Shown piece after piece: positions 23,564-35,599 of a DNA stretch of 64,000 nucleotides. Numbering within the stretch: position 1 is the stretch's first letter; every line of letters starts with the position of its first letter. The translations under genes and the position numbers were made by a program. Source of the stretch: Auriscalpium vulgare (Eukaryota > Basidiomycota > Agaricomycetes > Russulales > Auriscalpiaceae); NCBI GenBank assembly GCA_019915015.1, contig JAHBBC010000034.1:186001-250000 (forward strand), given 5' to 3'. The notes below the pieces were generated by a model. That model saw only the letters and a list, made by a program, of their open reading frames with translations. It made no database searches and was not told the DNA's origin.

Positions 23564-26268
23564 CGCAAGCGGCAGCTGAAAAGAGATAGAGGGAAAGAAA
23601 GAGTGTGTGGAAAAGGGCCGTTGAATGGAGGGATAAGAAAGCGAAGGAAAGCGAGAGAGGAGAGAGAGACGGGAGAGGAGAGAGAGATGGGAGAAAAGAG
23701 CGAGATGAAAAGAGGGTGCAGCCATCGGAGGCGGGCTAGTCTATATGTCAACGGCAACGCGTGCAAGAACCCCGCGATAATTGACTTTGCGCGGCGCGAG
23801 GTAGCCTTTGCACCAGTTTGGGATGGGGCGCGGGCGGGCGCGTACCTCGTCTGCGCTCGCAGTCGTGCAGTGAATTCAGCCCCCTCACGGCGTCGCCCAC
23901 CGCTCCCTTGGTCTCCTGTGCAGACCTCACGGCTTGAGCAGGAGGGCAGGGTGACTGAACACGGGGAGATGTTGACAGAATCGCGCGTCGTCGGAAGAAA
24001 TTTGGCAAATGCAGCTTTGAACCGTTTTATTGATCTGCCGACTGCACCTAGGTGAGCAACTACATCCGAAGATTGCGCCATTAACTCGTGGTTCTCGTAT
24101 GAGCACAGTGTCGTGGTGCTATCCAGCGTCGGCGACTGGACACGTCATATATGAGGAAATTGTTTCGCCCGCCGCTGCGACGCTCCAAAAAATTGCAAGA
24201 GCTCGGAAATAAATGCCAGGTCATGTATCCACTGCTGCAGACAGTCTAGGTCAGTCGACATCGATGTTTTCGAGCACGGACACCATTCAAAAGAGCATCG
24301 CGCATCATCTGTCCAACCAGTTGGTTCAGACCGCCGATTACGCCGAGTACACGATGCTGCACTACGTCCACAGCATTCGACAAATGCCATGGAGGCCCTC
24401 ATGACCATCAACTTCCAACATACGCTCGACTGTCGCCCGACAAATCACATTGTGACATGTCACAATGTCACGTCACGTGGACAGTGCGGCGCGGGCACTA
24501 AGTAAGGCGAGTCGACGCGCATTCTCGCGCGAGTCATGTCGGGCGATAGCATGGGAATAATCGCTGATGGTCATGCGCAGCGTCGAGAGGTAGATGGACG
24601 TTGTCCTGGACCACGAACACGAAGGAAAGACGACGCAACACCGACAGTCACACGGACCGCGGCGCGAACGGAAAACAACAACAAAGCGGAGCGACCAAGG
24701 CGTCCACCAAGAAGGAAACAAGAAGGAAAGAAATTCGAGGGAATCGAAAAGTCTGCTCACCAGATATGACGGCCGTCTCTGGCCAGCCGGGGATGCAGTA
24801 AACAAGCGGCTGCTGGCTTATCCGCAAATCACCAGCGTAGCGGGTTGGCTTGCACGAGCGACGATAATTCGGTGACTGCACGAAGACCTGGCTAAGACAC
24901 GAGTTGTGTTTTGCCTCCGCCAGCACTGGCGATGGCTGGTGACCGATACTTCGCGACTAGGCGACCATGCACCTCTGCTTCCGATGGCTGACAATGCAGC
25001 AGGCGGGCAGCGTGTGGATGGCTGGCAGCGCGCGGCAAGCACTGGTGACGACGGCTTGTTTGCTGGACGGGTTGCGTAGATGGCTGGCCGTGCGGCTGGC
25101 CAGATATACAAGAATGTCTGGCGGTGTGCGCAGGAGAGGGCTCAGAACAGCGAAGAACAGTAAACTCGAGCTGCTCACCAAATCGCCCCTTTTCTAATTC
25201 CCTCTGTCGTCGGTCAGGGCTGACGATTGATCATCCGGGGGTCTTCGTGTCGACTTGACCTTGGGGGCAGGGTTGACGAGAGAACCGTCGCCGATCTTCA
25301 GACATTGCAGAGAAAGTGGTAAGAAAATCCAGTTGCGCATGAAGCGAGGGGTCGACTGGCAGCGATATTGATGGCTTCGTGTCGTTCCCAGGACGGTGAC
25401 CGGAATAAATGTTCCAGGAAATGGGGGAACAGCAGACAAAGGGAAAGCCTTGGCGGTTGGTCACGCGTCGGCCGAGCCTCGTTGCCGACCTTGCGCGGAC
25501 GACAGTCTCAGCGTCGCTTTCAGTCATTGCAACCGCTGCCTCTGCTTCATTCACTGAAAATGCGGAGGCTTCATTTCCCAACCATTTTTCCTGATTTTCT
25601 CCTGCCCTGAACACTCGCATCGGTTCAAGCGTCCAGCAAACCTGCCCAAAATCAGTGCACAACATATCCCAGCCATACGCTGGCTCCTGCGGCCGCCGAC
25701 TCGCCCAGCTGGAACGCCTTGCCCTCCGAACAGCCCTGCCTGTCGTCGCCGATTCCAAGCTCCACCCCACGGTTGCATAGCGGCTGGATTATGCTTCCTG
25801 AAGGACCCTCGATCCTCCCAACCAAGTGGCCGAGAATGAACAACTTGATAGGAGACTTGGTGCGTTATTTGACGCCACGCGTGAGCCTTCCTCGTTGGCC
25901 CGACGCCCGTTTGCATCGCAGGTTTTTCTAATGCCGTGGACCTATCCTAGACATGGGCGGACTCGGAGCGACGGTGAGAACTGCGGGATCAAGGTGCGTA
26001 CGACTGGTACTGTATGGATCGTTCGCGTACGCTGAGACATGGATTCTACGCAGGACGATCAGGAGTTCAGAGCCCAGCAGTACAGCAGTACTCTCCGGCT
26101 CCTTCGTCATCACTAATCGATCATAGAGAACAGCCGCGCCTTCCCGGTGCCCTGGAGTCCGTGCAGGAAATCACTGAGCATTTGCAGTTACATACTCAGC
26201 ATTACTTCACTGTGCATATCGGGTCAACATATATGTTATCAAAGTATATACTGTCTAGAAAAATACGG
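23564..26268. other. Gene-poor region
   Basis: The first 160 bases are strongly strand-biased (purine-rich on +) and could be the leader of the 22783-23563 gene. No gene is supported from 24100 to 25850, although several 60-180 codon frames occur. About 25475-25510 shares about 20 bases with the 49-bp segment seen at 1290-1330. From about 25870 to 26268 the sequence is the conserved downstream flank of FunK1 copy E. Confidence 0.45.
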
Positions 26269-27194
26269 TCACTGCCACTTGAAGTTTGGGGCATTCTTCT
26301 TCCCAAGCTCGCTGAACAAACCGTAGATGTATTCTTCTTCTGTCATCCTAGATGACGCCCGGTCAGTTGACAATCGGATACTAAATCGCTAGGAAACATA
26401 CCCTTCCGGCTTGGCTTTCGCGGGCGGCTGTGCCTCGACCAAATTAAAGACGTCAATAACGCGGTGGCGTTGATGGTCGCGGTCTTTCACAAGATGAAGA
26501 AGCCTATAGGTCAGTGGCCACTGCTCGGTACAACCCTCAGGAGGGTCCTGGTTCAAATCGGCGAGGGGATCGCTGAGGAATGTCCACTTTTCTTTGCGGC
26601 ACTGAATATAGTCCCCAGTGATCCACGCGCGGGCTTCCCCCCCCTTGACCTTCTCGCCGTTCTGGTAGGTGATGACGACATAGGCGAGAATCCAGATGAA
26701 AGATTCGAGGTCGTGCCAGTAGGTCCTCGTGATCTTCCCCTGCCAATATTTATCGGAGAGGAGCTCGAGGGGCATGAAGAATATGGTGCCCGTGCGCTCT
26801 AGGTGCGCGTGGTCATCGTCTTTTCCTTTAACGTTGGCCAGGTCCCAGTCGTTGAGAATGCCGTGAACGACGCCACCCTCCTCGCAGTACTTGAGATTGA
26901 ACAGGCCGGGATCTCTGTGACGAACGCCCCCTTTCCACAAGCCATAATGACCTAGGTATGTGTAAGCGTGACTCAGGACAAAATCAAGCGCGACGTACCC
27001 TTCACACAGTCGTGCCAGGCCGCCAGGAATTCGTCGCCGTTCAGCTTAGAGATCAGTTTCGTCCGCTTGACGGCGATGATGCGATATGCGCGGGGAGTGA
27101 CGTTCGGGAGAGGACGGAGGACATCATAGGTGTTGCCCGTCTCCGAGCCGATGGCGCAATGGAGCGGCTGCGACGTGAGGATGCGAAAAGGCAT
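26269..27194 (-). CDS. FunK1-like kinase C-lobe protein, copy E
   Basis: Three exons (27194-26999, 26951-26402, 26347-26269) with introns of 47 and 54 nt give 274 residues. The second intron, absent from the other copies, sits near the C-terminus; it is supported because its removal restores the family tail (EEEYIYGLFSELGKKNAPN...). The catalytic loop HRDPGLFNLKY, NDWDLANV and WHDLESFIWIL are intact; the activation segment reads RTGTIFFMPLELL. The N-lobe is absent. It lies in the single-copy island next to the inverted-repeat boundary and is the most diverged member of the B/F group. Confidence 0.8.
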
Positions 27195-27489
27195 GTGCCG
27201 AAGACGTGCAATGGCGATGTCGGTGACGGCGTGCGCGAGCAGTCAGAGCTCTGGGCAGGCGAGTGGCGCAGCGTAGTAGGTTTCTGTCGGGCGACTGCGC
27301 GAGTTAGTATGCGAGCAGCACGTCTAATGTACGACGCACCCAGGGGCAGTTTGAAGAGAGCGCCGAGGAGCGGATGATGGTGATGGTGCACGAGGTTTCA
27401 AGCTGGCAGCCTCGCGATGTGCGCGTAGCAGCACGGCTTCGACAGCAGAGTGAGTTATCCGACTAGCCGTAATACTAACAGCAACATAC

Positions 27490-28569
27490 CTTCACGGGAT
27501 CCCCATGGAGGGGCGCCAACCCACTATCGCCTGCTCGGTGGTCTGCTCGTCGAGGCATCAGGTCCGGCTTTGAGGGGGTTGAGACGAGATAATTGTGCCA
27601 GTTAGATGTTGAAGAAAGCATCGAGGAAGCAGGGTCGAGATGCCCAAGAGCCAATCTAGCCACGAGCCAGCAGCGATGGAAGCATGCGCGAGGAGATCTG
27701 CGTTGACTCTGAGAGAACGTGCGAGGGCGATGTATGCGTGTAGCCGTGGGTTCGTGGGCGCAGGTGGTGTGCGCAGGGGCGTGGTGTGGTGCCGGGTCGT
27801 TGGGTAGGGTTGAGAGCTGTCGGGCGAGAAGTTGAGCGTGGGCGACGTGGGCGATGAGGAAAGCAATATGAACGCGACAAACAGCAGTGTACTGACCAGG
27901 TGTGTACAGGGCTCCGGTGATGTCCGTTGTCGACAAGTGCCCCTGCCACGATGTATGCGCGCGTCAGGGTTGGGCGCCGGGCGCGAATGGGCGACGACTC
28001 GAGGACGCGCCTCGTGCCGTGCACGTGGAAAGCGATCGTGCGTTGAGTGCAGACCCCAGGGAATAATACTGGCCATGGAAGATGAGGATGCGCGTGAGTG
28101 TAGCTCCCTGCACGGTAAGGTGACGGTCATCTGTGCTCGAAGGTTGAACGTCGGCTGCTGCAGGTTCGTATCTCTGGAGCACTCACATAGTGCCCATCGT
28201 TACGATCGTAGAGTCGTCAAGTATCGAATATTCAGCCTTTGATGCACGCCCAGATGTGTTTCGCGAGGTTGATAAGATCATCTCGCGGTGTGCGCGTGGC
28301 AGCACGGTTTCGACAGCGATGGCTCGGACACGCGTGTGCTATGCTATGTCTGAGTTGACGGTATCCCAGTAGCCCGTAATACCAACAGGCGCAACATACC
28401 TTCACGGAATCTCCATGGAGGGGCGCTAACTCAGCATTGCTTGCTCGGCGCTCTTGTCAAGGCATCAGGTCCGACTTGCGATGTCTGAGACGAGAGAGTT
28501 GTGCCAATTCACGGTAAAAGAGATGTTGAAGAGAGTCTCGAGGAAGCAGGCGACACGGTTGAGATACGC
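27490..28569 (-). promoter_or_regulatory. Leader of copy E and an orphan promoter-leader remnant
   Basis: About 27490-27740 is the leader of copy E, with its donor at 27489. Directly upstream (about 27740-28180) lies a promoter-type block that in copies G and P immediately precedes the ATG. Here it joins straight to the leader, so the kinase coding region it once served is missing. A second leader with a donor at 28399 follows at 28400-28569 and has no gene downstream. This is best read as the scar of a lost FunK1 copy. Confidence 0.55.
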
Positions 28570-30264
28570 GATAGCCAATATGTGGCCACGAGCTGGCGGC
28601 GACTCTGCAAGGATGCGCGAGGACAGAGTCTGCTTTGAGAACGTGGGGCGACATGCATGACATTGTGCGTGCGAGGGAACCGCATCGGTGAGAGTTGGAG
28701 TCGCGTCTCCGCCCAAGTCGAGTCGGATCGGAGTTGGGCCAATGCCGCTTTCTTCGATCTTGTTGCACTCACAGATCGCTCGTCGCTGCGACAGACCGCC
28801 ACCGATTGCCTCCTCCACCCATCTGGCAGCTACATGGCGCAGTGTCCTGTGCTGAGGCCCGCAGGCAGGCTGTTGACCTTCGGGGGGCTATGGCGCGGTC
28901 GAACCTGGTCCGACGGTGCGCATGATTGCGCTCTGGCATCTCTCATCTACTCGCTGACATGCCGTGGACCTCACGCACACGAGCATCACGCCGTACGCGC
29001 GAGCCTTCCTCGTTGGCCCGACGCCCGCAGGTATTTCTTAACGGTCTGCTTGCCGTAGGCCAGCTGAACCGCCCACCATGCTAAACCGCATCGCTCGCGC
29101 CACGCTGCGCCCGCACCCGCACCGTCCGAAAAGCCACACAAGCCTGCGAGCAAAAAGCCACGTTCATTTGCTACGCTACACCGTGACGGACCGTGCCTCC
29201 GCCGTGCCTCCCTGCGATTCCAGTACGCGCGCCCTATTCCGTCTCGCCCGCCCCGTCACGACTGATTCGCAACGCAGACCTTCGGTCCCAAGCCCGCGCC
29301 ATCTCGCAGATCCAGGACGGCCGTGCTTCAAGACGGAGCATTGCGGTGGCCTGCGAGGCCTGTGACTGCGACCGGTCCGTGTTCTACGTCTCTCAACCCT
29401 GCCTTCGCGCTCACCCTCTTCTCGCCAGCGCCGCGACTTGAACTGCCACATGACACAACAGTCCTGCCACCCGTCCGCTTCCGCTGTGCCGCGGCGGCCT
29501 TCAAGAACCAGTCCACGTCACGGTGCGGACGCCCGCACGTACGGCAGCTGGCGGCGCAGTCTACGGTTAGACGATGTCGAGGGACCGCGAGGCAGCGCCG
29601 GTGCGCGCTGGCGGGCGCAACGCACTGTCGGCGGGGTGGTTGGGCAGAGAGTGGCCGAGGAGAGTGCGCGGGGATATTCCACTGGCATGCGCATACGAGC
29701 GCGCGCCTCTCCTTCATTTCAATTACCTTCGACAGTAGGATCACTTTTGACTGATGAACCTAGCCTAGATATGGGCGGACAACGGCGATTTTTGACTGCA
29801 AGTTGAGCTTCATGATCAAGGTCCGTATGTATGTACAACGGGTATGGATCGTTCGCGTATGCTGAGGCGTGGATTCTGCGCAGCACAATTCAAGCCAAGC
29901 AGTACTGTGCGGCTCGCTGAAGGTTCGTGTTCGCTAATCGAGCATAGAGAACTTGAACATCCGCGTCTGCTCGCTGGTGCCCAGCACGCTCTCTGCGTCG
30001 TCAATCGACCAATGCAATTCGTGCAAGAATCCGAGCATTTCCAATTACTCAGCACTATTTCTCCCGGCATATCATAGCGGTCTCTACGTGGTTCATCGAG
30101 AGACTGCGTGGAAGAAATTACTGAGGATCTTCAATTACTCGGCACTATCTAAACGTGCATATTTTAGGTTCGGATCAACCCCCCGCGAACGCCAAGGGGT
30201 ATGAGACTGTGCATATTCGGCTACATACACGCTATCAAAGTACATACTGTCTAGATAAATACGG

Positions 30265-31173
30265 TCACTTCCACAAGTTTGGGGCCCCCTTCTTCCCGAT
30301 GCCGTTGAGTCTACCATAGAACTCAACTTCCTCTTTCTGTACCTGTGCCTCAAACACATCTTTGTCATCCAAGCCCTCAACTTCCTCTTCCATGGGCGGC
30401 TGTTCCTGTGCGACAATCACGTTCGGATTGAGGCGTTGGAATTCGCGCAGTTGCACGAATTCAAGAAGCATATACGTTAGTGGCCACTGCTCGGTCCAAC
30501 CCTCAGGAGGGTCCTGGTTCAAATCAATGAGGGGATCGCTGAGGAATGTCCACTTTTCTTTGCGGCACTGAATATAGTCACCAGTGATCCACGCGTCGGC
30601 TTGCCCCCCCTTGACCTTCTCGCCGTTCTGGTAGGTGATGACGACATAGGCGAGAATCCAGATGAAAGATTCGAGGTCGTGCCAGTAGGTCCTCGTAATC
30701 TCCCCATGCCGATATTCTTCGGTGAGGAGCTCGATGGGCATGAAGGGTACGGTGCCCGTGCGCTCTAGGTGCGCGTGGCCATCGTCTTTTCCTTTGACGT
30801 TGGCCAGGTCCCAGTCGTTGAGAACACCATAAACTTCGTCGTCCTTCTTGTAGTACATGAGGTTGGACAGGCTGGGATCTCTGTGTTGGATGCCCTTTCT
30901 CCACAAACGATAGTGACCTAGGTACCTGTCAGCGTGAATCAGAAATCATTCCAAGCGCGACGTACACTTCACGCAGTCAAGCCATGCTTTGACGAAGTCT
31001 TCGCCGGTCAGCTCACTGATCGGTTTCAGCCGCTTGAAGACGATGACGCGATACATGCGGCGAGTGACGTTCGGGAGAGGACGAAGGACATCACAGATGT
31101 CGCCCGTCTCCATATGAGAGTAGCCGATGGCGCCGTTGTGCAGCGGCAGCGACGTGAGGATGCGCGAGGGCAT
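30265..31173 (-). CDS. FunK1-like kinase C-lobe protein, copy F
   Basis: Two exons (31173-30966, 30917-30265) and a 48-nt intron containing an in-frame TGA give 286 residues, so splicing is required. The catalytic loop HRDPSLSNLMYY, NDWDLANV, RTGTVPFMPIELL and WHDLESFIWIL are all present. The N-lobe is absent. The tail is almost identical to copy B (EEVEGLDDKDVFEAQVQKEE). It differs from B in the activation-loop region (TEEYRHGEITRTYW) and in DLNQDPPEGWTEQWPLTY, which instead match copy E. The leader donor for this gene is at 31484. Confidence 0.85.
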
Positions 31174-31484
31174 GTGCGGCGCGAGCGGTCAGAGTTCTTG
31201 GCAGGCGCACGGTGAGGCGTAGTAGGTTGCTGTCGGTCGAGAGCGAGTTAGTATGCAAGCAATGCAGCTAATGTGCAACGCACCTGGCGGCGGCTTACTG
31301 TAAGGAGAGCGGGGAGATGTGGACGTGTGTTAGCGATGGTGGACGAGGGTTCAAGTTGGCAGCCTCGCCGTGTGCGCGTGGCAGCACAGTTTCGACAGCA
31401 ATTGCAGAACATGCTCCGAGACGCGTGTACGATGCTGCGTCTGAGTTGAGTATCTGAATAGCCGTCATACGAACAGCAACATAC

Positions 31485-31700
31485 CTTCACGGGATCTCCA
31501 TGGAGGGGCACCAGCTCAGTATGGTCTACCCGGCAGTCTCCTCGTCGAGGCATCAGGTCCGGCTGGCGAGAGGATAAATTGTGCCAAATAGATGTCGAAG
31601 AGTTATCGAGGAAACAGCCTGCGACGCGGTCGAGATACGCGGGAGCCAATGTAAGCAACATAGCCACGAGCCGGCGGCGACGTACTCCCGACCGGAAGTC
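31485..31700 (-). promoter_or_regulatory. Conserved upstream leader of copy F
   Basis: This matches the leader at 3541-3797 and ends in the same CCCGTGAAG / GTATGTTGCTG donor context at 31484. The frame ending in PLHGDPVK is the same as upstream of copy B. Confidence 0.5.
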
Positions 31701-33153
31701 ACGGGCCCATGCTTGCTCCCTGCACATCTCGCGATCATCTTGCTGCACTCACATTCACAGATCGCTCTTCGCTGCGACAGTGGACCTTCGGGGGCCTATG
31801 GAGCGGTCGAACCTGGTCCGACGGTGCGTATGACTGCGCTCTGGCATCTCTCATCCAGTCGCTGACATGACCGTAGACCTCACGCCCACGAGCATTTTGA
31901 ACGCTGCACAGGCGAGTTTTCCTCGTTGGCCCGACGCCTGCCTGCATCGCAGGGTTTTTATAAGGGTCTGCTTGCGCTGAACCGCCCGCTGAGCCGCACC
32001 ACGGCCAGCTAAACCGCATCGCCCGCGCCACGCTCCTGTCCGCAGTGCCAGCACCCGCACCGTCCGAGCCACACAAGCCTGCACAAGCCAGCGAGCAAAA
32101 AGCCACGTTCGTTTGCTACGCTACACCGTGACGGACCGTGCCTCCGCCGTGCCTCCCAGCGATTCCAGTACGCGCGCCCTATTCCGTCTCGCCCGCCCCG
32201 TCACGACTGATTCGCAACGCAGACATTCGGTCCCAAGCCCGCGCCATCTCGCAGATCCAGGACGGCCGTGCTTCAAGACGGAGCATTGTGGTGGCCTGCG
32301 AGGCCTGTGACTGCGACCGGTCCGTGTTCTGCTTCTCTCAGCCCTGCCTTCGTGCTCACCCTCTTCTCGCCAGCGCCGCGACTTGAACTACCACAAAACA
32401 CAACAGTCCTGCCACCTGTCCGCTCCCGCAGTGCCGTGGCGGCCTTCAAGAACCAGTCCACGACACGGTGCGGACGCCCCGCAAGTACGGCAGCTGGCGG
32501 CGCAGTCCACGCTTAGACGATGACGAGGGACCGCGACACAGCGCCAGTGCGCGCTAGCGGGCGCAGCGCACTGTCGGCGGGGTGGTTGGGCAGAGAGTGG
32601 CGGAGGAGAGTGCGCGCGGGGATGGTCCGAGCGCATACGAGCCCGCGCCTCTCCTTCATTTCAATTACCTTCGACAGTAGGATGACTTTTCACTGATGGA
32701 CCTAGCCTACGGAACGACTGTCTTCCGCGCAAGGTCGGCAACGGAGACTAGATCTAGCCTAGATATGGGCGGAACAACGGCAATTTTTGACTGCAAATTG
32801 AACTCCATTATCAAGGTGCGCATGTACAACTGGTATGGATCGTTCGCGTATGCTGAGGCGTGGATTCTGTGCAGCACAATCAAAGTCAAGCAGTACTGTG
32901 CGGCTCGCGGAAGGTTCGTGTGCCGGTCCACCGTGATTTCGCAGAGGACTCGTCTGCGTCGCACAATCTGAGCTTCTGATTTCATTATGTACGAGACCTG
33001 TATGCTACATAATAATAGTACATACGAGAATGCGCATCGATTTTCGATGCAGTCCATGTGGTGAAGGTACGCGTAATTCAATCACAATCTATACCTGCAT
33101 GCCGAAAAACTCAGTACAATTCGGTTTGGAGTGGGCATCCGCATTGCGCGGAG

Positions 33154-34037
33154 TCACTGTACTGAATATCCGTAATCCTCCATGGTCTCGATAACGGTCG
33201 TGTAATAGGTATCATCCGATGTGGGGTCAACCACGGGCTGGCGGACTCCGCCTGGGCTTCTGGTCCGCCGCCGCTGTAGTCCGGGCCGTCGGAGGACCCA
33301 GGCTCCTGCGGTGACAGTGAGAAGGTCACGCGCTAGTGGCCACTCATCCTTCCAAGCCTGTGCGATGTCTTTCTTCAACATGCCACCTGTCACCACAAAG
33401 GCCAGCTTCTTCTCTTGACACTGCTCATAGTTTCCTGTTTCCCACTCGTCGGCTGCACCTTTCTGGAGCCTCCTCCCGTCTTTGCCGAAGCTGAGAAACT
33501 GAAAGACGAGGACCCAGATGAACGACTCCAGGTCGTGATAGTAGGTCCTCTCGATTTCTCCAGCCCAATACTTGGAATTGAGGAGCTCGAGCGGCATGAA
33601 GGGGATGGTGCCGGTGCGTTCTAGGTAGCCGTGAGTGTTTTCTTCTCCTTGGATGTTGGCCAGATCCCAATCGCTGGAAAAGCCGCAAACAGCGCCGCCC
33701 TTCCTGCAGTACATGAAATTGGAGAGGTTAGGCCCTCTCTGTTGGACGCCCTGTTTGCACAGATGACGATGGCCTAGGTACAAGTCAGCGCGCGACTCGG
33801 ACAGAAATCCCGGTGCGACGTACATCTCACACAATCGAGCCATGCTTTCACGAACTCGTCGCCACGCAGCTCGCGGACCGGCTGTAGCATCGCGAAGGCG
33901 ATGGTGCGAAGCACACGCCGGCCGACGTTCGCGACGGGACGAAGGCCCGGGGCTTCACGGATGCCGCACATTTCCGAACGAAAGCAGTTGATGGCGCCAC
34001 GGGTCGGCGGCGGCGATGCGAGGGTGCGCGAAGGCAT
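33154..34037 (-). CDS. FunK1-like kinase C-lobe protein, copy G
   Basis: Two exons (34037-33824, 33773-33154) with a 50-nt intron give 277 residues starting MPSRTLASPPPTRGAIN. The catalytic Asp is replaced (QRGPNLSNFMY), as in copies A and P, while SSDWDLANI and YYHDLESFIWVL are kept. The middle of exon 2 (MPLELLNSKYWAGEIERTYY ... NYEQCQEKK) differs clearly from A and P, although exon 1, the 5' half of exon 2 and the tail are nearly identical. The N-lobe is absent. It is a probable pseudokinase. Confidence 0.84.
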
Positions 34038-34664
34038 GTACAGAAATGGCGTCAATGCGCGATGAGTCGTGGGCGCAGGTAGGGTGTGCAGGGGCGTGGT
34101 GTTGGGTAGGGTTGGGTGCTGTCGGGCGAGAGGTTGAGCGAGGGCGATGAGGACAACAATGTGAGCGCGATGAACAGCAGTGTACTGACCAGGTGTGTAC
34201 AGGGCTCTGGTGATGTCCGTTGTCGACGAGGGCACCTGCCACCGCGATGTATGCGCGCGTCAGGGTCGAGCGCCGGGCGCGAATGGGCGACGACTCGAGG
34301 ACAGCTCGTGGCGTGCACGTGGAGAGCGATCGTGCGTTGGATGTAGACCCCAGGGAGTAATACATACTGGCCATGGAAGATGAGGATGCGGGCGAGTGTA
34401 GCTCCCTGCACGCAAGGTGACGGTCACCTGTGCTCGAAGGTTGAACGTCAGCTGCTCCACATTCGTATCTCTGGAGTACTCACATAGTGCACATCGTTAC
34501 GATCGTAGCGTCTAGTATTCCATATCCAGCCTTTGATGCGCGCCCAGATGTGTTTCGCGAGGTCGACGCGATGTGCGCGTGGTTTAGTGATGGCTGGGAC
34601 ACGCGTGTGCGATGCTGAGTCTGAGTTGAGTATCCGACTAGCCGTAATACTAACAGCAACATAC

Positions 34665-34930
34665 CTTCACGGGATTTCCGTGGAGGGGCGCCAGCTCAGC
34701 ATCGCTTGCTCGGCGGCCTGCTCGTCGAGACATCAGGTCCGGCTTGTGAGACGGGGAAATTGTGCCAATTAGATGTCGAAGCAGATCTCGAGCAACCAGG
34801 CGACACGTTCGAGATACCCGAGAGCCATGTAGCCACGAGTCGGCGGCGGCGGCGACGACGCAGCATTGAGTCTGAGAACGTGCGGCGATGTATGTGTGTG
34901 CGAGGCAACTACTAGCCAGTGCAAGAGTCG
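34665..34930 (-). promoter_or_regulatory. Conserved upstream leader of copy G
   Basis: This leader block has its GTATGTTGCTG donor at 34664. It is the inverted counterpart of 59390-59636. Between it and the ATG at 34037 lies the promoter block that contains the shared GCGCGCATACATCG motif. Confidence 0.5.
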
Positions 34931-35599
34931 CTCAGCCGGGCGAGAGTCACCTGGAGTTGGGCGGAAGGGATCGGGCCGATAGTACTTGCTCGTGGGCCTC
35001 CTTCGCTTAGACGATGACGAGGGACCGCGACACAGCGCCGGTGCGCGCTGGAGGGCGCAGCGCACTGTCGGCGGGGTGGTTGGGCAGAGAGTGGCCGAGG
35101 AGAGTGCGCGGGGATGTTCCACTGGCATGCGTATACGAGCGCGCGCCTCTCCTTCATTCCAATTCCCTTCGACATTAGGATGACTTTTTACTGATGGACC
35201 TTGCCTAGATATGGGCGGAACAACTCGGCGATTTTTTACTGCGAGTTGAGCTCCATAATCAAGGTGCGCATGTACAAATGATATGGATCGTTCGCGTATG
35301 CTGAGGCGTGGATTCTGCGCAGCACAATCAAAGTCAAGCAGTAGTACAGTGCGGCTCGCTGAAGGTTCGTGTTGACGCCGGTCCACCGTGATGTTGCAGA
35401 GGTCTCGTTTGCGTCGCCCAATCTGAGCTTCTGATTTCACTATGTACAAGACGTGTCTGCTACATAGTCATAGTACATACGAGAATGCGCATCGACGATG
35501 CGGTCCATGTCCTGAAGGTACGCGTAATTCAGTCAAAATCTACCTGCATGCCAGAAAAAAGTAAAAATCGGTGTGGAGTGGGTATTGCATTGCGTGGAG

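Larger units (their letters stand above)
28570..34033. repeat. Inverted copy of 1-6709
   Basis: This segment is the reverse complement of 1-6709 at near identity, including FunK1 copies F and G (counterparts of B and A). The main difference is that the TIR element at 1332-2540 is absent here. The inner boundary is at 28570. Inverted arms of about 5.5-6.7 kb therefore flank the 21.9-kb single-copy island. Confidence 0.85.

Noticed and set aside
23239..24081. 280-codon minus-strand frame
   Set aside because: Most of it is low-complexity Ser/Pro/Leu from a pyrimidine-rich leader. The better-supported spliced gene starting at 23563 uses another frame over part of it.
25231..25770. 179-codon minus-strand frame
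   Set aside because: It has no family motif or splice context, and about 20 bases inside match a repeat fragment seen at 1299-1320, which suggests non-coding repeat-derived DNA.
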